64,000 nucleotides of DNA from Mediterranea massiliensis (GCF_900128475.1 NZ_LT635839.1:404282-468281), one strand, 5' to 3'. Shown: positions 17,150 through 26,578, counted from the stretch's first letter. The notes: generated by a model not told the origin, from the sequence alone. Program-made: numbers and translations.

Positions 17150-18433
17150 ATGGAACTGAAAGACTTTGAGATAATGGCCCCCGTCGGCTCGCGCGAGTCG
17201 CTGGCCGCCGCCATACAGGCCGGAGCGAACTCCATCTACTTCGGCATCGAGAACCTGAACATGCGTGCCCGTTCGGCCAATACGTTCACCATCGACGACC
17301 TGCGCGAGATAGCCCGCACGTGCGACGAGCATGGCATGAAGAGCTACCTCACCGTGAATACCATCATCTACGACCAGGACATCCCCCTGATGCGTACCAT
17401 CGTGCGTGCCGCCAAGGAGGCCGGCATCTCGGCCATCATTGCCGCCGACGTGGCCGTGATGACCTATGCCCGCGAGATAGGGCAGGAGGTGCACCTCAGC
17501 ACGCAGCTCAACATCAGCAACGTGGAGGCCCTGCGCTTCTACGCCCAGTTTGCCGACGTGGTGGTGCTGGCGCGCGAACTCAACCTGGACCAGGTGGCCG
17601 AAATCTACCGCCACATCTGCGAAGAGAATATCTGCGGCCCGTCTGGCCAACGTATCCGCATCGAGATGTTCTGCCACGGCGCCCTGTGCATGGCCGTCAG
17701 CGGCAAGTGTTACCTGTCGCTCCACCAGATGAACAATTCGGCCAATCGTGGTGCCTGCATGCAGGTGTGCCGCCGCTCCTACATCGTGCGCGACAAGGAG
17801 ACCGACGCCGAGCTGGAGATTGACAACCAGTACATCATGTCGCCCAAGGACTTGAAGACCATCCACTTCATGAACAAGATGATGGATGCGGGCGTGCGGG
17901 TGTTCAAGATAGAAGGCCGTGCGCGCGGCCCTGAGTATGTGCGCACCGTGGTGGAGTGCTACAAGGAAGCCATCCGCGCCTACCTGGACAATACCTTTAC
18001 GGACGAGAAGATAGAAGAGTGGAACCGCCGCCTGGCTACGGTCTTCAACCGCGGCTTCTGGGACGGCTACTACCTGGGCCAGCGTCTGGGTGAGTGGACG
18101 AAAAACTACGGTTCGGCGGCCACGGAGCGCAAGATATACGTGGGCAAGGGCATCCGCTACTTCTCCAACATCGGTGTGGCCGAGTTCCTCGTCGAGGCGG
18201 CCGAGGTCAGTGTGGGCGACAAGCTGCTCATCACCGGTCCCACGACCGGCGCCGAGTACGTCACGCTGGAGGAGGCGCGCGTTGATTTGAAACCTGTCCA
18301 GACCGTCCACAAAGGTGAACACTTCTCCATGAAGTCCGTCAAGATACGCCCCAGCGACAAGCTCTACAAGCTGGTCAGCCTCGAGGAGCTGAAGCGGTTC
18401 AAGGGGCTGGATGTGGAACATCAGCGAGGATAA
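17150..18433 (+). CDS. Peptidase U32 family protein, TrhP-like (tRNA hydroxylation)
   Basis: 427 aa. Characteristic U32 sequence: APVGSRESLAAAIQAGANSI at the N-terminus and the cysteine-rich signature FCHGALCMAVSGKCYLS with GACMQVCRR, whose conserved Cys residues are thought to bind a cluster. E. coli TrhP (YegQ) of this group is needed for 5-hydroxyuridine in tRNA; other members are RlhA and UbiU/V. The length and the C-terminal beta-barrel-like part (about 330-427) agree with TrhP rather than UbiU/V. A peptidase role is unlikely. The thioesterase gene begins 13 nt after the stop. Confidence 0.85.
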   Translation: MELKDFEIMAPVGSRESLAAAIQAGANSIYFGIENLNMRARSANTFTIDDLREIARTCDEHGMKSYLTVNTIIYDQDIPLMRTIVRAAKEAGISAIIAADVAVMTYAREIGQEVHLSTQLNISNVEALRFYAQFADVVVLARELNLDQVAEIYRHICEENICGPSGQRIRIEMFCHGALCMAVSGKCYLSLHQMNNSANRGACMQVCRRSYIVRDKETDAELEIDNQYIMSPKDLKTIHFMNKMMDAGVRVFKIEGRARGPEYVRTVVECYKEAIRAYLDNTFTDEKIEEWNRRLATVFNRGFWDGYYLGQRLGEWTKNYGSAATERKIYVGKGIRYFSNIGVAEFLVEAAEVSVGDKLLITGPTTGAEYVTLEEARVDLKPVQTVHKGEHFSMKSVKIRPSDKLYKLVSLEELKRFKGLDVEHQRG

Positions 18434-18446
18434 TAAATTTAATAAT

Positions 18447-18866
18447 ATGGCAGAAAAATACATCTACGAGCTGGAAATGAAGGTGCGCGACTACGAGTGC
18501 GACCTGCAGGGCATTGTGAACAACGCCAACTACCAGCACTACCTGGAACATACGCGCCACGAGTTCCTTACTTCCGTGGGCATCAGCTTCGCCGCCCTCC
18601 ACGAGCAGGGTGTCGACCCTGTAGTGGCCCGCATCAGCATGGCCTTCAAGACGCCGCTGAAGAGCGGCGACGAGTTCATTTCGAAGCTTTATATGAAGAA
18701 GGAAGGCATCAAGTACGTCTTCTATCAGGACATCTTCCGCAAGAGCGACGGCAAGGTGTCGTTGAAGGGCGTGGTCGAGGCTGTCTGTGTGGTAAACGGG
18801 CGGCTGAGCGAGAGTGAACTGTTCGACCGTGTCTTTGCGCCCTATCTGACACCTGCAACTGATTGA
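18447..18866 (+). CDS. Acyl-CoA thioesterase, hotdog fold (4HBT/YbgC-like)
   Basis: 139 aa from the ATG at 18447 (MAEKYIYELEMKV); an upstream in-frame ATG at 18411 lies within the U32 gene and is not favoured. The sequence VRDYECDLQGIVNNANYQHYLEHTRHEFL contains the active-site Asp and Tyr-HY...E pattern of the YbgC/FadM group. It hydrolyses short or medium acyl-CoA in the cytosol. It is probably co-transcribed with the U32 gene. Confidence 0.88.
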   Translation: MAEKYIYELEMKVRDYECDLQGIVNNANYQHYLEHTRHEFLTSVGISFAALHEQGVDPVVARISMAFKTPLKSGDEFISKLYMKKEGIKYVFYQDIFRKSDGKVSLKGVVEAVCVVNGRLSESELFDRVFAPYLTPATD

Positions 18867-18897
18867 ACCTTTCTTCCCACGCTTACATCTGAACACC

Positions 18898-20016
18898 ATG
18901 AATACCGACGAACGAATTTGCAGCATTGCCCTGACCCTTTGTCCGGGCATCGGGCACATTGGTGCCAAGCGGCTGGTGGACACCGTGGGCAGTGCGGCCG
19001 AGGTGTTCCGCCTCCGCACGGAGCTGCCCGAGCGCTATCCTGATATGTTCCATACTTCTGTTGTGACTGCACTCGACAATCCTTCCGCCTTCCTCCAGGC
19101 TGAGCAGGAACTGGAGTGGGCCGAGAAAAACCGGGTGGAGTGCTTGACGCTGGCCGACGAACGCTATCCCTCGCGTCTGCGTGAATGTGAGGATGCCCCT
19201 GTCGTCTTGTATTTCAAGGGAAATGCCGATTTGAATCGCCTGCGGGTGGTCAGCATGGTGGGCACCCGCCGTGCCACCGACTATGGGAAACGCTTCTGTG
19301 CCGACTTCCTCCGCGACCTTTCCAGCCTGTGTACCGATGTACTCGTTGTCAGCGGCCTGGCCTATGGCATCGACGTCCATGCCCATCGGGCCGCTCTGTC
19401 CAACGGCCTCTCTACCGTAGGCGTGCTGGCCCACGGGCTGGACCGCATCTATCCTGCTGTCCATCGGAAGACAGCCGTCGATATGTTGGCCGAGGGCGGC
19501 CTGCTGACGGAGTTTCCGACCGGGACCAATCCCGACCGTCACAACTTCGTGAGCCGCAACCGCATTGTGGCCGGCATGAGCGATGCCGTCATTGTGGTGG
19601 AGTCGGCAGCCAAAGGCGGTTCGCTCATCACGGCAGAGCTGGCCGAGGGCTATCACCGCGACTGCTTTGCCGTGCCCGGCCGGGCGACGGACGAATATTC
19701 TACAGGCTGCAACCAGTTGATACGCGACAACAGGGCGGCACTCATTAACGATGCGGCCGATTTTGTGAAAGCCATGAACTGGGGGCGGACTGCGGAGAGC
19801 CGCCAGAATACCCCTGTACAGCGCACTCTCTTCCCCGAACTGACGGAGGAAGAAGCGCGGGTCGTCAAGATATTGAGCCGCGATGACCTGCACATCAACA
19901 CGCTGGTGGTGGAGGCCAACATTCCTGTCAACCGCATGAGTGCCCTCCTTTTCGAACTGGAGATGAAGGGAGTCGTGAAGGCGTTGGTCGGAGGTGTTTA
20001 CCATCTGTTGGCGTAA
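18898..20016 (+). CDS. dprA: DNA-processing protein DprA/Smf
   Basis: 372 aa. The Rossmann core has VSMVGTRRATDYG, VVSGLAYGIDVHAHRAAL, GVLAHGLDRIYP, EFPTGTNP and RNRIVAGMSDAVIVVE, all hallmarks of DprA. It binds incoming single-stranded DNA and loads RecA during transformation. An N-terminal SAM-like segment (LTLCPGIGHIGAKRLVD) and a C-terminal winged helix (about 310-372) complete the usual architecture. It follows the thioesterase after 31 nt. Confidence 0.95.
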   Translation: MNTDERICSIALTLCPGIGHIGAKRLVDTVGSAAEVFRLRTELPERYPDMFHTSVVTALDNPSAFLQAEQELEWAEKNRVECLTLADERYPSRLRECEDAPVVLYFKGNADLNRLRVVSMVGTRRATDYGKRFCADFLRDLSSLCTDVLVVSGLAYGIDVHAHRAALSNGLSTVGVLAHGLDRIYPAVHRKTAVDMLAEGGLLTEFPTGTNPDRHNFVSRNRIVAGMSDAVIVVESAAKGGSLITAELAEGYHRDCFAVPGRATDEYSTGCNQLIRDNRAALINDAADFVKAMNWGRTAESRQNTPVQRTLFPELTEEEARVVKILSRDDLHINTLVVEANIPVNRMSALLFELEMKGVVKALVGGVYHLLA

Positions 20017-20101
20017 GCATGAAGCATGCTGTCGGCCAGTGTCGGGAGATGGCTTCCTGACACAGTGCTTCCTGACACCCTCATGCAGTGCTTCGTCAGC
20101 C

Positions 20102-20123
20102 CCTCACAAAGCACTTCGTGAGG
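20102..20123. repeat. Small inverted repeat in the dprA / PepSY gap
   Basis: CCTCACAAAG pairs with CTTCGTGAGG across a CA loop with one mismatch. It lies between the converging dprA and PepSY genes. The same gap also repeats TTCCTGACAC twice (near 20051-20078). A similar CTTCGTGAGG hairpin occurs at 63221-63270. It may be a weak terminator. Confidence 0.4.
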
Positions 20124-20142
20124 AGCCGACGAAATGGAAGGA

Positions 20143-21459
20143 TCAGTCGTCGTATTCCGTGCGCAGGATTTCGCCTGTGGGGCTGATGTACAGCTTCAGT
20201 TCGTCGCGTCCTTTGCGCACTTCCACTTCATACCAGCTGCTGTCCGGCGTTTCCACGTAGTCGAATTCTCTGTCGTCCGGCGTGTAGCCTTGGGCGGCAA
20301 GCGCATTTTTTACGGCTTCGGGCAACTGATACACTTCCCATTCGGTACGGACCCATTGGTCTTGCCCGTTGAACTTGACTTCCTTCTCCGTGCCGTCGTG
20401 CAGGAGGGTTATCTCCAGGTAGCCGTGGTCGTAATCTTTCTCCAGAATGACAGCTCCGGGATATTTCTGGTCGATGAAGCTTTGCAGGTCGTCCGCTACG
20501 GGTACACTGCCGTTGCCTCCACCGTTTCCGTTCTGGGGACGGCCGATGATGCCGGTTTCGTTCACATAGACCTCTCTGTCGTCGTCATACCCTGTTTCGA
20601 GTTCGAAGCAATAGTAGACGCCATTGTCGCGGGTGGTGTATTTCGTTACGTCGTCGATGGCGTTGTCGCTGGCATAGTAGGGAGAGGTGCGCAGATGGTT
20701 CAGGATGTCGGTCGGAATCTTGTCCAGACTTTTGCGGCCGTATTCGGTCTTGGTGTAGACCCATTGCTGCTGGTTGTCGAACAGAATTTCGTGCTTCAGT
20801 CCGTCGGCAATGATTTCCACCTCCGTACCGTTGCTTTCGTGGTCATAGTCCACGATGCGTGCGTCGGGGAAGTTCTGGTTGAGCCAGGCCTGTATGCCGC
20901 CTTCCGGCTGCTGTGGCAGGTATTCGTGGTAATCGTTGTCTGTTTCCGCATCAATGATTTCTTTCACGAGGATGCCTTCTTCCGTGTAGTACAGGTCGAC
21001 TTCGGTTTCCACGTTCCCCTCTCTCTGCCTTGCTTCAATGATATACAGCGTTTCGTTGTTGTCGTTCCGCTGGAGCTTGTCTATTTCGTTGTCGATCTGC
21101 CAGCTTGCATACGGACTTGCTTCGAAGGCAGCTTTTACGGCGTCGGGCAGCTGCTGGTAGCTGATTTCGGTTTCCGTCATGTTCCAGTGCCCTTTCATGT
21201 TGAACCATGCCGTGTTGTTGGGTTCGTGTCCGCTGGCACGTGTGCTTGCCAGATAGAAATGGGCCACGGCGTATGTGTCCTGCGTGCTCCAGGAAACATT
21301 GGTGGCGTTGGGATATTTGGCGTTGAATTCCAGAATGACGGCTTCGGGTATGTTTTCCGGGATTGGGTCGGATTGCGGGTTGTTGTCTTCCGTACAGGAT
21401 GTCATCAGAGCGAAGGCTCCTGCGAGCAGGATGTAGCATAAAGGTAGAATTCTTTTCAT
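20143..21459 (-). CDS. PepSY-like repeat lipoprotein
   Basis: 438 aa. The signal peptide ends in a lipobox (FALMTSC, Cys 22) followed by TEDNN. The rest is four related modules of about 90-100 aa. Each has a helix near LPEAVKNALAAQG or IPENIPEAVILEFNAKYPNA, then strands WYEVEVRKGRDELKLY or YEVEIIADGLKHEILFDNQ. This is the arrangement of PepSY-like (PF11396-type) periplasmic proteins of Bacteroidetes. The function is unknown; related domains resemble inhibitor-like or small-ligand-binding folds. It has a 5' region with a terminator-like hairpin on the same strand at 21621-21645. Confidence 0.8.
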   Translation of the reverse strand: MKRILPLCYILLAGAFALMTSCTEDNNPQSDPIPENIPEAVILEFNAKYPNATNVSWSTQDTYAVAHFYLASTRASGHEPNNTAWFNMKGHWNMTETEISYQQLPDAVKAAFEASPYASWQIDNEIDKLQRNDNNETLYIIEARQREGNVETEVDLYYTEEGILVKEIIDAETDNDYHEYLPQQPEGGIQAWLNQNFPDARIVDYDHESNGTEVEIIADGLKHEILFDNQQQWVYTKTEYGRKSLDKIPTDILNHLRTSPYYASDNAIDDVTKYTTRDNGVYYCFELETGYDDDREVYVNETGIIGRPQNGNGGGNGSVPVADDLQSFIDQKYPGAVILEKDYDHGYLEITLLHDGTEKEVKFNGQDQWVRTEWEVYQLPEAVKNALAAQGYTPDDREFDYVETPDSSWYEVEVRKGRDELKLYISPTGEILRTEYDD

Positions 21460-21620
21460 AATCGGTTGTTTTTGGGTTAGTAATGATTTGCTTTCTCAAG
21501 CGGGTGTAGGTTGAAACTTTCTTCGGTGCAAAGAAAAGGAGTAAATTGGGAAAGAAACTGGAATTTTGTTTCAGAATGATGCTTTTTTACGGACAGCAGG
21601 GAGAGTTGAGACATACGGGC

Positions 21621-21695
21621 AAAAAAAATGGGCTCCGCCGAGCCCAACCTTTGTTAACCTTAAATCTAATACTATGAAAAAAATCACTGCACAAA
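21621..21695 (-). ncRNA. Possible short terminated transcript or attenuated leader upstream of the PepSY-like gene
   Basis: On the minus strand TTTG (21692-21695) is followed about 20-23 nt later by TATTAGATTTA (promoter-like, imperfect). Then comes GGTTAACAAAGGTT, a strong hairpin GGGCTC-GGCG-GAGCCC (21645-21630) and an 8-nt T-run (21628-21621). This is a complete intrinsic terminator only about 20-40 nt after the putative start site. Read on the plus strand the same DNA contains an 8-codon frame (21674-21700) starting MKKITAQM. Transcription direction is not proven. Confidence 0.4.
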
Positions 21696-21772
21696 TGTAG
21701 GGGGTTTCTGTTTATCCGCCAAATTTATTGTCAGAATTACACTCTATTTTAAACAACTTTCACTATTGTTTA

Positions 21773-21859
21773 TTGTTTGCGCACACAATAATCCTGTTGT
21801 TTGCTGTTTGCGCACACAAAATGAGGATTCATTGGTAATATCGCTTGATATATATCAAG
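21773..21859. repeat. Direct repeats and a palindrome in a gene-free gap
   Basis: TGTTTGCGCACACAA occurs at 21774-21788 and 21805-21819, 31 nt apart. A 16-bp perfect palindrome CTTGATATATATCAAG follows at 21844-21859. They lie in the 647-nt gap between the PepSY-like gene and frdB; apart from these, the leader element and the frd terminator, no gene was seen from 21460 to 22106. Confidence 0.55.
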
Positions 21860-22028
21860 TTGTTAAACGGGCGTTTTTGTTCAGCTTTTCTTCCAGTTGT
21901 GGAGGTTTGTCAGGGAATATAGGTTTATGTCCGTTGGAAATCAAATGTTTATTGCTGAAATCCTCTGCAAGGGTGTTGCAGGAGGATGATGGTGACGGCG
22001 TGCAGGTATTTTACCGTATGGAATTGAT

Positions 22029-22071
22029 AAAAAAAGAACTCCCCTGCCGGAAGTTTCCGACAGAGGAGTTC
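22029..22071 (-). terminator. Intrinsic terminator of the frd operon
   Basis: On the minus strand GAACTCC...GGAGTTC forms the outer stem, with an inner CTGTCGGAA/TTCCGGCAG stem. A run of seven T follows, 36 nt after the frdB stop. Confidence 0.85.
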
Positions 22072-22106
22072 GTGTTGATATTAATCAAATGTAGAAAGGA
22101 GTCTGA

Positions 22107-22862
22107 TCAGTCTTTCAGCTTGGCGCGGATGAAGTCGCGGTTCAGGCGGGCGATGTTGCTGATGGAGACATTCTTCGGACATTCGGCTTCGCAGGCACGG
22201 GTGTTGGTACAGTTACCGAAGCCCAGTTCATCCATCTTGGCCAGCATGGCCTTGGCGCGGCGCAGTGCTTCGGGCTTGCCTTGGGGCAGCAGGTTGAGCT
22301 GGCTAACCTTGGCCGATACGAACAACATGGCGGAACCGTTCTTACATGCAGCTACGCAGGCACCGCAACCGATGCAGCTGGCGGCGTCCATAGCTTCGTC
22401 GGCAACAGTCTTCGGGATGAGGATGGCATTGGCATCCTGCGGAGCACCTGTGTTTACGCTGACGTAACCACCGGCCTGCATGATCTTGTCGTAAGCCGTA
22501 CGGTCTACCATCAAGTCCTTGATGACAGGGAAACCAGCCGAACGCCAGGGTTCTACAGTGATGGTATCGCCATCGTTGAAGCGGCGCATGTAGATCTGGC
22601 AGGTCGTTGCGCCCTGTGCAGGTCCGTGCGGATGTCCGTTGATGTAGAGTGAGCACATACCGCAGATACCTTCGCGGCAGTCGTGGTCGAATACAACCGG
22701 TTCCTTGCCTTCAGAAATCAGTTGCTCGTTCAGGATGTCCAGCATTTCCAGGAAAGAAGTATCACCGGGAATGTCTTTCATCTGATAGGTTTCGAAAGCG
22801 CCTTTGGCCTTGGGGCCTGCCTGACGCCATATCTTCAGTGTAAATGATATATTTTTATCCAT
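22107..22862 (-). CDS. frdB: Fumarate reductase / succinate dehydrogenase iron-sulfur subunit
   Basis: 251 aa. The N-terminal ferredoxin domain has the [2Fe-2S] cluster motif CREGICGMC. The C-terminal domain has [11 protein letters not shown] and [15 protein letters not shown] for the [4Fe-4S] and [3Fe-4S] clusters. It passes electrons between the membrane quinone site of FrdC and the flavin of FrdA. In Bacteroides this complex reduces fumarate to succinate, a main fermentation product. It is the last gene of the frdC-frdA-frdB operon, 34 nt after frdA, and is followed by a strong terminator. Confidence 0.95.
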   Translation of the reverse strand: MDKNISFTLKIWRQAGPKAKGAFETYQMKDIPGDTSFLEMLDILNEQLISEGKEPVVFDHDCREGICGMCSLYINGHPHGPAQGATTCQIYMRRFNDGDTITVEPWRSAGFPVIKDLMVDRTAYDKIMQAGGYVSVNTGAPQDANAILIPKTVADEAMDAASCIGCGACVAACKNGSAMLFVSAKVSQLNLLPQGKPEALRRAKAMLAKMDELGFGNCTNTRACEAECPKNVSISNIARLNRDFIRAKLKD

Positions 22863-22896
22863 TTTTGTTAGTTCTTTAATTGTTCAACATTCCCGA

Positions 22897-24843
22897 TTAG
22901 CTCTTGTAGTTACGAGTCTGTACCTTGATGGCTTCGTAAACCAGCGGCTCTTTCAGCAATACCGGAGCCTTGTCATCGCTGCCCTGGTATTCCCAGCAAG
23001 CCACGTAGAAGAAGTTCTCGTCGTCGCGCTTGGCTTCGCCTTCTTCCGTCTGATATTCTTCGCGGAAGTGACCACCGCACGATTCGTTACGGTTCAGTGC
23101 ATCGTAAGCGATGAGTTCGCCCATCGTGATGAAGTCGTTCAGACGGATGGCCTTGTCGAGCTCTACGTTCATGCCTTCCTTGCTGCCCGGGATGAAGAGG
23201 TTGGTTTCGAACTCCTTGCGGATGTCTTTCAGCTTGGCCAGACCGGTCTTCAAGCCTTCGGCTGTACGGCCCATACCAACGTATTCCCACATGATGTGAC
23301 CCAGTTCCTTGTGGATGGAATCTACGGACTTCTTACCCTTGATGTTCATCAGGTGGTCAATCTTGTCCTGAACGGCCTTCTCGGCTTCTGCAAATTCAGG
23401 CAGGTCGGTAGAGAAGCGGGGAACGGTGATTTGGTCGGCCAGATAGTTCTGGATGGTGTAAGGCAATACGAAGTAACCGTCGGCCAGACCCTGCATCAGG
23501 GCGGAAGCACCCAGACGGTTGGCACCGTGGTCGGAGAAGTTGCATTCGCCGATAGCGAACAGACCCTTGATGGAGGTCATCAGTTCGTAGTCTACCCAGA
23601 TACCGCCCATGGTGTAGTGGATGGCCGGATAGATCATCATCGGGTTCTCGTACGGATTGACGTCGGTGATTTCCTCGTACATGTCGAACAGGTTGCCATA
23701 GCGCTGTGCTACAACATCTCTGCCCAGACGGTTGATGGCTTCGGAGAAGTCGAGGAACACGGCCAGGCCGGTGTTGTTCACGCCGTAGCCCTTGTCGCAA
23801 CGTTCCTTGGCGGCACGGCTGGCCACGTCACGCGGAACCAGGTTACCGAAGGCCGGATAGCGGCGCTCCAAGTAGTAGTCGCGGTCTTCTTCGGGGATAT
23901 CCTTGCCCTGCAGGGTACCTTCCTGCAGCTTCTTGGCGTCTTCGAGTTTCTTCGGGACCCAGATACGACCATCGTTACGCAGAGATTCGGACATCAGCGT
24001 CAGCTTGGACTGCTTGTCGCCGTGTACGGGGATACAGGTCGGGTGGATCTGTACGTAAGCCGGGTTGGCAAACCAGGCACCCTTGCGGTAGCAGGCCATT
24101 GCGGCCGAGCAGTTGCAGGCCATGGCGTTGGTCGAGAGGAAGTACGTGTTTCCATAACCGCCGGTAGCGATAACTACGGCATGGGCGGCGAAGCGCTCCA
24201 GCTTGCCTGTTACCAGGTTCTTGGCGATGATACCGCGGGCACGACCGTCGATGATGACGATGTCTTCCATCTCATAGCGGGTATAGAGTTTCACGGTGCC
24301 GGCATTTACCTGGCGGCTCAGTGCGGAGTAGGCACCCAGCAGCAGCTGCTGGCCTGTCTGACCTTTGGCATAGAAGGTACGTGATACCTGTGCGCCACCG
24401 AATGAACGGTTGGCCAGCGTACCGCCGTATTCGCGAGCGAAAGGAACACCCTGTGCCACGCACTGGTCGATGATGTTGTTAGATACCTCGGCCAGACGGT
24501 AAACGTTGGCTTCGCGGGCACGGTAGTCACCGCCCTTTACGGTATCGTAGAACAGACGGTATACAGAGTCACCATCGTTCTGATAGTTCTTTGCAGCGTT
24601 GATACCACCCTGTGCGGCGATGGAGTGTGCGCGACGGGGAGAGTCCTGGATGCAGAAGTTGAATACTTTGAAACCCATTTCGCCCAGCGAGGCGGCAGCG
24701 CTGGCACCTGCCAGACCTGTACCAACCACGATGATGTCCAGACGACGCTTGTTGGCGGGGTTCACTAATTTCTGATGGGCTTTATAGTTTGTCCATTTCT
24801 CAGCTACCGGTCCTTCCGGTATTCTTGAATCTATCTTGGTCAT
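22897..24843 (-). CDS. frdA: Fumarate reductase / succinate dehydrogenase flavoprotein subunit
   Basis: 648 aa. FAD-binding N-terminus [17 protein letters not shown], the covalent-FAD His region [14 protein letters not shown], the substrate-site PTCIPVHG region and [12 protein letters not shown], and the FAD end motif [13 protein letters not shown]. The active-site Arg/His pattern of fumarate reductases is present. The length agrees with the large di-heme-type (B-type) complexes as in Wolinella. It sits at the inner face of the cytoplasmic membrane. The gene is between frdC (54 nt upstream) and frdB. Confidence 0.95.
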   Translation of the reverse strand: MTKIDSRIPEGPVAEKWTNYKAHQKLVNPANKRRLDIIVVGTGLAGASAAASLGEMGFKVFNFCIQDSPRRAHSIAAQGGINAAKNYQNDGDSVYRLFYDTVKGGDYRAREANVYRLAEVSNNIIDQCVAQGVPFAREYGGTLANRSFGGAQVSRTFYAKGQTGQQLLLGAYSALSRQVNAGTVKLYTRYEMEDIVIIDGRARGIIAKNLVTGKLERFAAHAVVIATGGYGNTYFLSTNAMACNCSAAMACYRKGAWFANPAYVQIHPTCIPVHGDKQSKLTLMSESLRNDGRIWVPKKLEDAKKLQEGTLQGKDIPEEDRDYYLERRYPAFGNLVPRDVASRAAKERCDKGYGVNNTGLAVFLDFSEAINRLGRDVVAQRYGNLFDMYEEITDVNPYENPMMIYPAIHYTMGGIWVDYELMTSIKGLFAIGECNFSDHGANRLGASALMQGLADGYFVLPYTIQNYLADQITVPRFSTDLPEFAEAEKAVQDKIDHLMNIKGKKSVDSIHKELGHIMWEYVGMGRTAEGLKTGLAKLKDIRKEFETNLFIPGSKEGMNVELDKAIRLNDFITMGELIAYDALNRNESCGGHFREEYQTEEGEAKRDDENFFYVACWEYQGSDDKAPVLLKEPLVYEAIKVQTRNYKS

Positions 24844-24897
24844 AATGTAATTACAATTTAGTCATTTACAGTCTACGAATTCGCGAGCTTTGCGTTT

Positions 24898-25575
24898 TTA
24901 CATCAGCGATTTGATGTAGAATACCACAACTACCAGGGCAAAGCAGATGACAACGATGGTGGAGTAGATGTTGGAGATGCATTTCCAGCGGTTGATCCAC
25001 GTCTTGTTGTTCCAGCCCAATGTCTGCATGGAGCTCCAGAAACCGTGAGTCAGGTGGAACCACAGGGCAAACAGCCAGATGAGATACAGAACGACGTTGA
25101 CGATGTTGCCGAACGTGTTCTGGATGTGGTAAATACCGTCAGCAGCGTATGCCATAACGCTCAGGTCCTCGCAGCCGGCCAATTCGGGCAGCATCATTTT
25201 GGACCAGAAGTGTACCAGGTGCAGGCACAAGCCTACAATGACAATGATACCCAGCACCAGCATGTTCTGAGAAGCCCATTCCACTTCTTTGCGACGCTCC
25301 GTTACAGCGTAGCGCTCGCTACCGCGTGCCTTGCGGTTCTGCATGGTCAGCCAGAAGGCATAGATGATGTGAATGATGAACAATGCAGCCAGTCCCAGTG
25401 TACCGACTACCGCATACCAATTCGCTCCCAAGAACTCACAAACCATGTTGTAGCCTTCGGCTGAGATAAGCGCAACAAGGTTCATCGCCATGTGAAACGT
25501 CAGAAACAGGATAAGGGCGATGCCGGTAACGCTCATCACCACTTTCCTTCCTACAGATGAATTACTTAACCACAT
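24898..25575 (-). CDS. frdC: Fumarate reductase / succinate dehydrogenase cytochrome b subunit
   Basis: 225 aa, five hydrophobic helices. Conserved His residues in TFHMAMNL, LFIIHIIYAFWL, CLHLVHFW and LWFHLTHGFW are candidate ligands of the two hemes in B-type quinol:fumarate reductases. It anchors FrdAB and exchanges electrons with menaquinone. It is the first gene of the operon and has a good promoter at 25647-25678. Confidence 0.93.
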   Translation of the reverse strand: MWLSNSSVGRKVVMSVTGIALILFLTFHMAMNLVALISAEGYNMVCEFLGANWYAVVGTLGLAALFIIHIIYAFWLTMQNRKARGSERYAVTERRKEVEWASQNMLVLGIIVIVGLCLHLVHFWSKMMLPELAGCEDLSVMAYAADGIYHIQNTFGNIVNVVLYLIWLFALWFHLTHGFWSSMQTLGWNNKTWINRWKCISNIYSTIVVICFALVVVVFYIKSLM

Positions 25576-25646
25576 AAATGATTGAATTTAAGTTATTTAA
25601 TAGTTACAAATATATCCTTGGGTTATGGTTGGACGATATTTCCTTG

Positions 25647-25678
25647 CAAAAATAGAGGAAAAACATTGATTAAGCAAG
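25647..25678 (-). promoter_or_regulatory. Promoter of the frdCAB operon
   Basis: The minus strand reads CTTG, 20 nt, TATTTTTG, a close match to the Bacteroides consensus, 72 nt upstream of the frdC start. Confidence 0.7.
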
Positions 25679-25753
25679 GGATTAAGGAAATATTTCCGTA
25701 ATCAGTGCGTGCAGGCTTCGGGCGGAAGCCGGCTTGGAGGCACGGAACGAAAG

Positions 25754-25851
25754 GCAATGTTTTGCATCAGAAGAAGCAATGTTTTCTGCCAAAAGAAGCA
25801 ATGTTTTGCGTCGGAAAAAGCAATGTTTTCGATGAAAGGGAACGATGTTTC
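25754..25851. repeat. 22-nt-period tandem repeat with GCAATGTTTT core
   Basis: GCAATGTTTT occurs at 25754, 25776, 25798 and 25820, each exactly 22 nt after the last. A degenerate fifth copy (ACGATGTTTC) sits at 25842. The 12 nt between cores vary (mostly A/G-rich, e.g. CTGCCAAAAGAA). The core is the reverse complement of the motif in the 16.0-kb inverted-repeat loop, which also has 22-nt spacing. It lies between the divergent frdC and PAP2 promoters. Confidence 0.75.
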
Positions 25852-25905
25852 GTCTGCGTCCCTTCGCGAGGACGGCGACGGTCGTCGGATGGTTTTATAA
25901 GGATT

Positions 25906-25939
25906 TTTGTGTATACTTGGTAGATTTGCCTTATCTTTG
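25906..25939 (+). promoter_or_regulatory. Promoter of the PAP2 gene
   Basis: TTTG at 25906-25909 and TATCTTTG at 25932-25939, spacer 22 nt, 27 nt before the ATG at 25966. Confidence 0.6.
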
Positions 25940-25965
25940 GCGGTGAAATCCAAACGAATATGGTT

Positions 25966-26574
25966 ATGAAGAGACTCTTTTGGGGAATGATGATGGTCCT
26001 GTTGTGTGCTCCGGCTCTGCGGGCGCAGAACTGGGATGTCGACCTCCTGCATCGGGTGAACAGTTGGGACGGGAAATTCGTCCGCAATTATAATAAGGTA
26101 ATATCGAAGTCGGAGCCTTACGTGGCCGTGGGCGTACCGGTAGCCATGGCGCTGGCGGCCTGGATCAGGCACGACAAGGACCTGCTGAAGGATGCGGTAT
26201 ACGTGGGTACCAGCGTGGCGGGTGCCTTTGTGGTGACCTATGGCATGAAGTATCTGGTGGGCAGGGAGCGGCCTTACGACCGTTGGCCTGATCGCGTGCA
26301 TGCCTACAGCCGTGAGGACAGTCCGGCTTTCCCTTCGGGACATACGGCGACGGCTTTCGCGCTGGCTACCTCCTTGAGCATCACCTATCCCAAGTGGTAT
26401 GTCATTGCCCCTTCAGCCCTGTGGGCCTGTTCGGTGGGCGTGTCGCGCATGAACGAGGGCGTTCACTACCCGTCGGACGTGCTGGCCGGAGCTTTTATCG
26501 GGGCAGGCTGTGCCGTCGTCAATGTCTATGTGAACCGTTGGCTGAACAAGTGGCTGTTCGGGGATGGAAGGTAG
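25966..26574 (+). CDS. Periplasmic PAP2-family phosphatase
   Basis: 202 aa from MKRLFWGMMM (an ATG two codons upstream is possible). An N-terminal signal sequence ends near ALRAQ. The three PAP2 motifs are present: KYLVGRERPY, SFPSGH-type PAFPSGHTATAFAL, and SRMNEGVHYPSDVLAG with catalytic His and Asp. It should dephosphorylate a lipid such as undecaprenyl pyrophosphate or phosphatidylglycerol phosphate on the periplasmic side. It is a single gene between the frd operon and the S41 protease. Confidence 0.88.
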   Translation: MKRLFWGMMMVLLCAPALRAQNWDVDLLHRVNSWDGKFVRNYNKVISKSEPYVAVGVPVAMALAAWIRHDKDLLKDAVYVGTSVAGAFVVTYGMKYLVGRERPYDRWPDRVHAYSREDSPAFPSGHTATAFALATSLSITYPKWYVIAPSALWACSVGVSRMNEGVHYPSDVLAGAFIGAGCAVVNVYVNRWLNKWLFGDGR

Positions 26575-26578
26575 TGGT

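Noticed and set aside
21674..21700. The 8-codon frame MKKITAQM on the plus strand as a gene
   Set aside because: Too short to support alone; listed only as part of the leader element, whose likely direction is minus.
25754..25851. CRISPR array
   Set aside because: The conserved core is only 10 nt and the step 22 nt; there are no 25-40 nt repeats, no unique spacers of CRISPR length and no cas genes.
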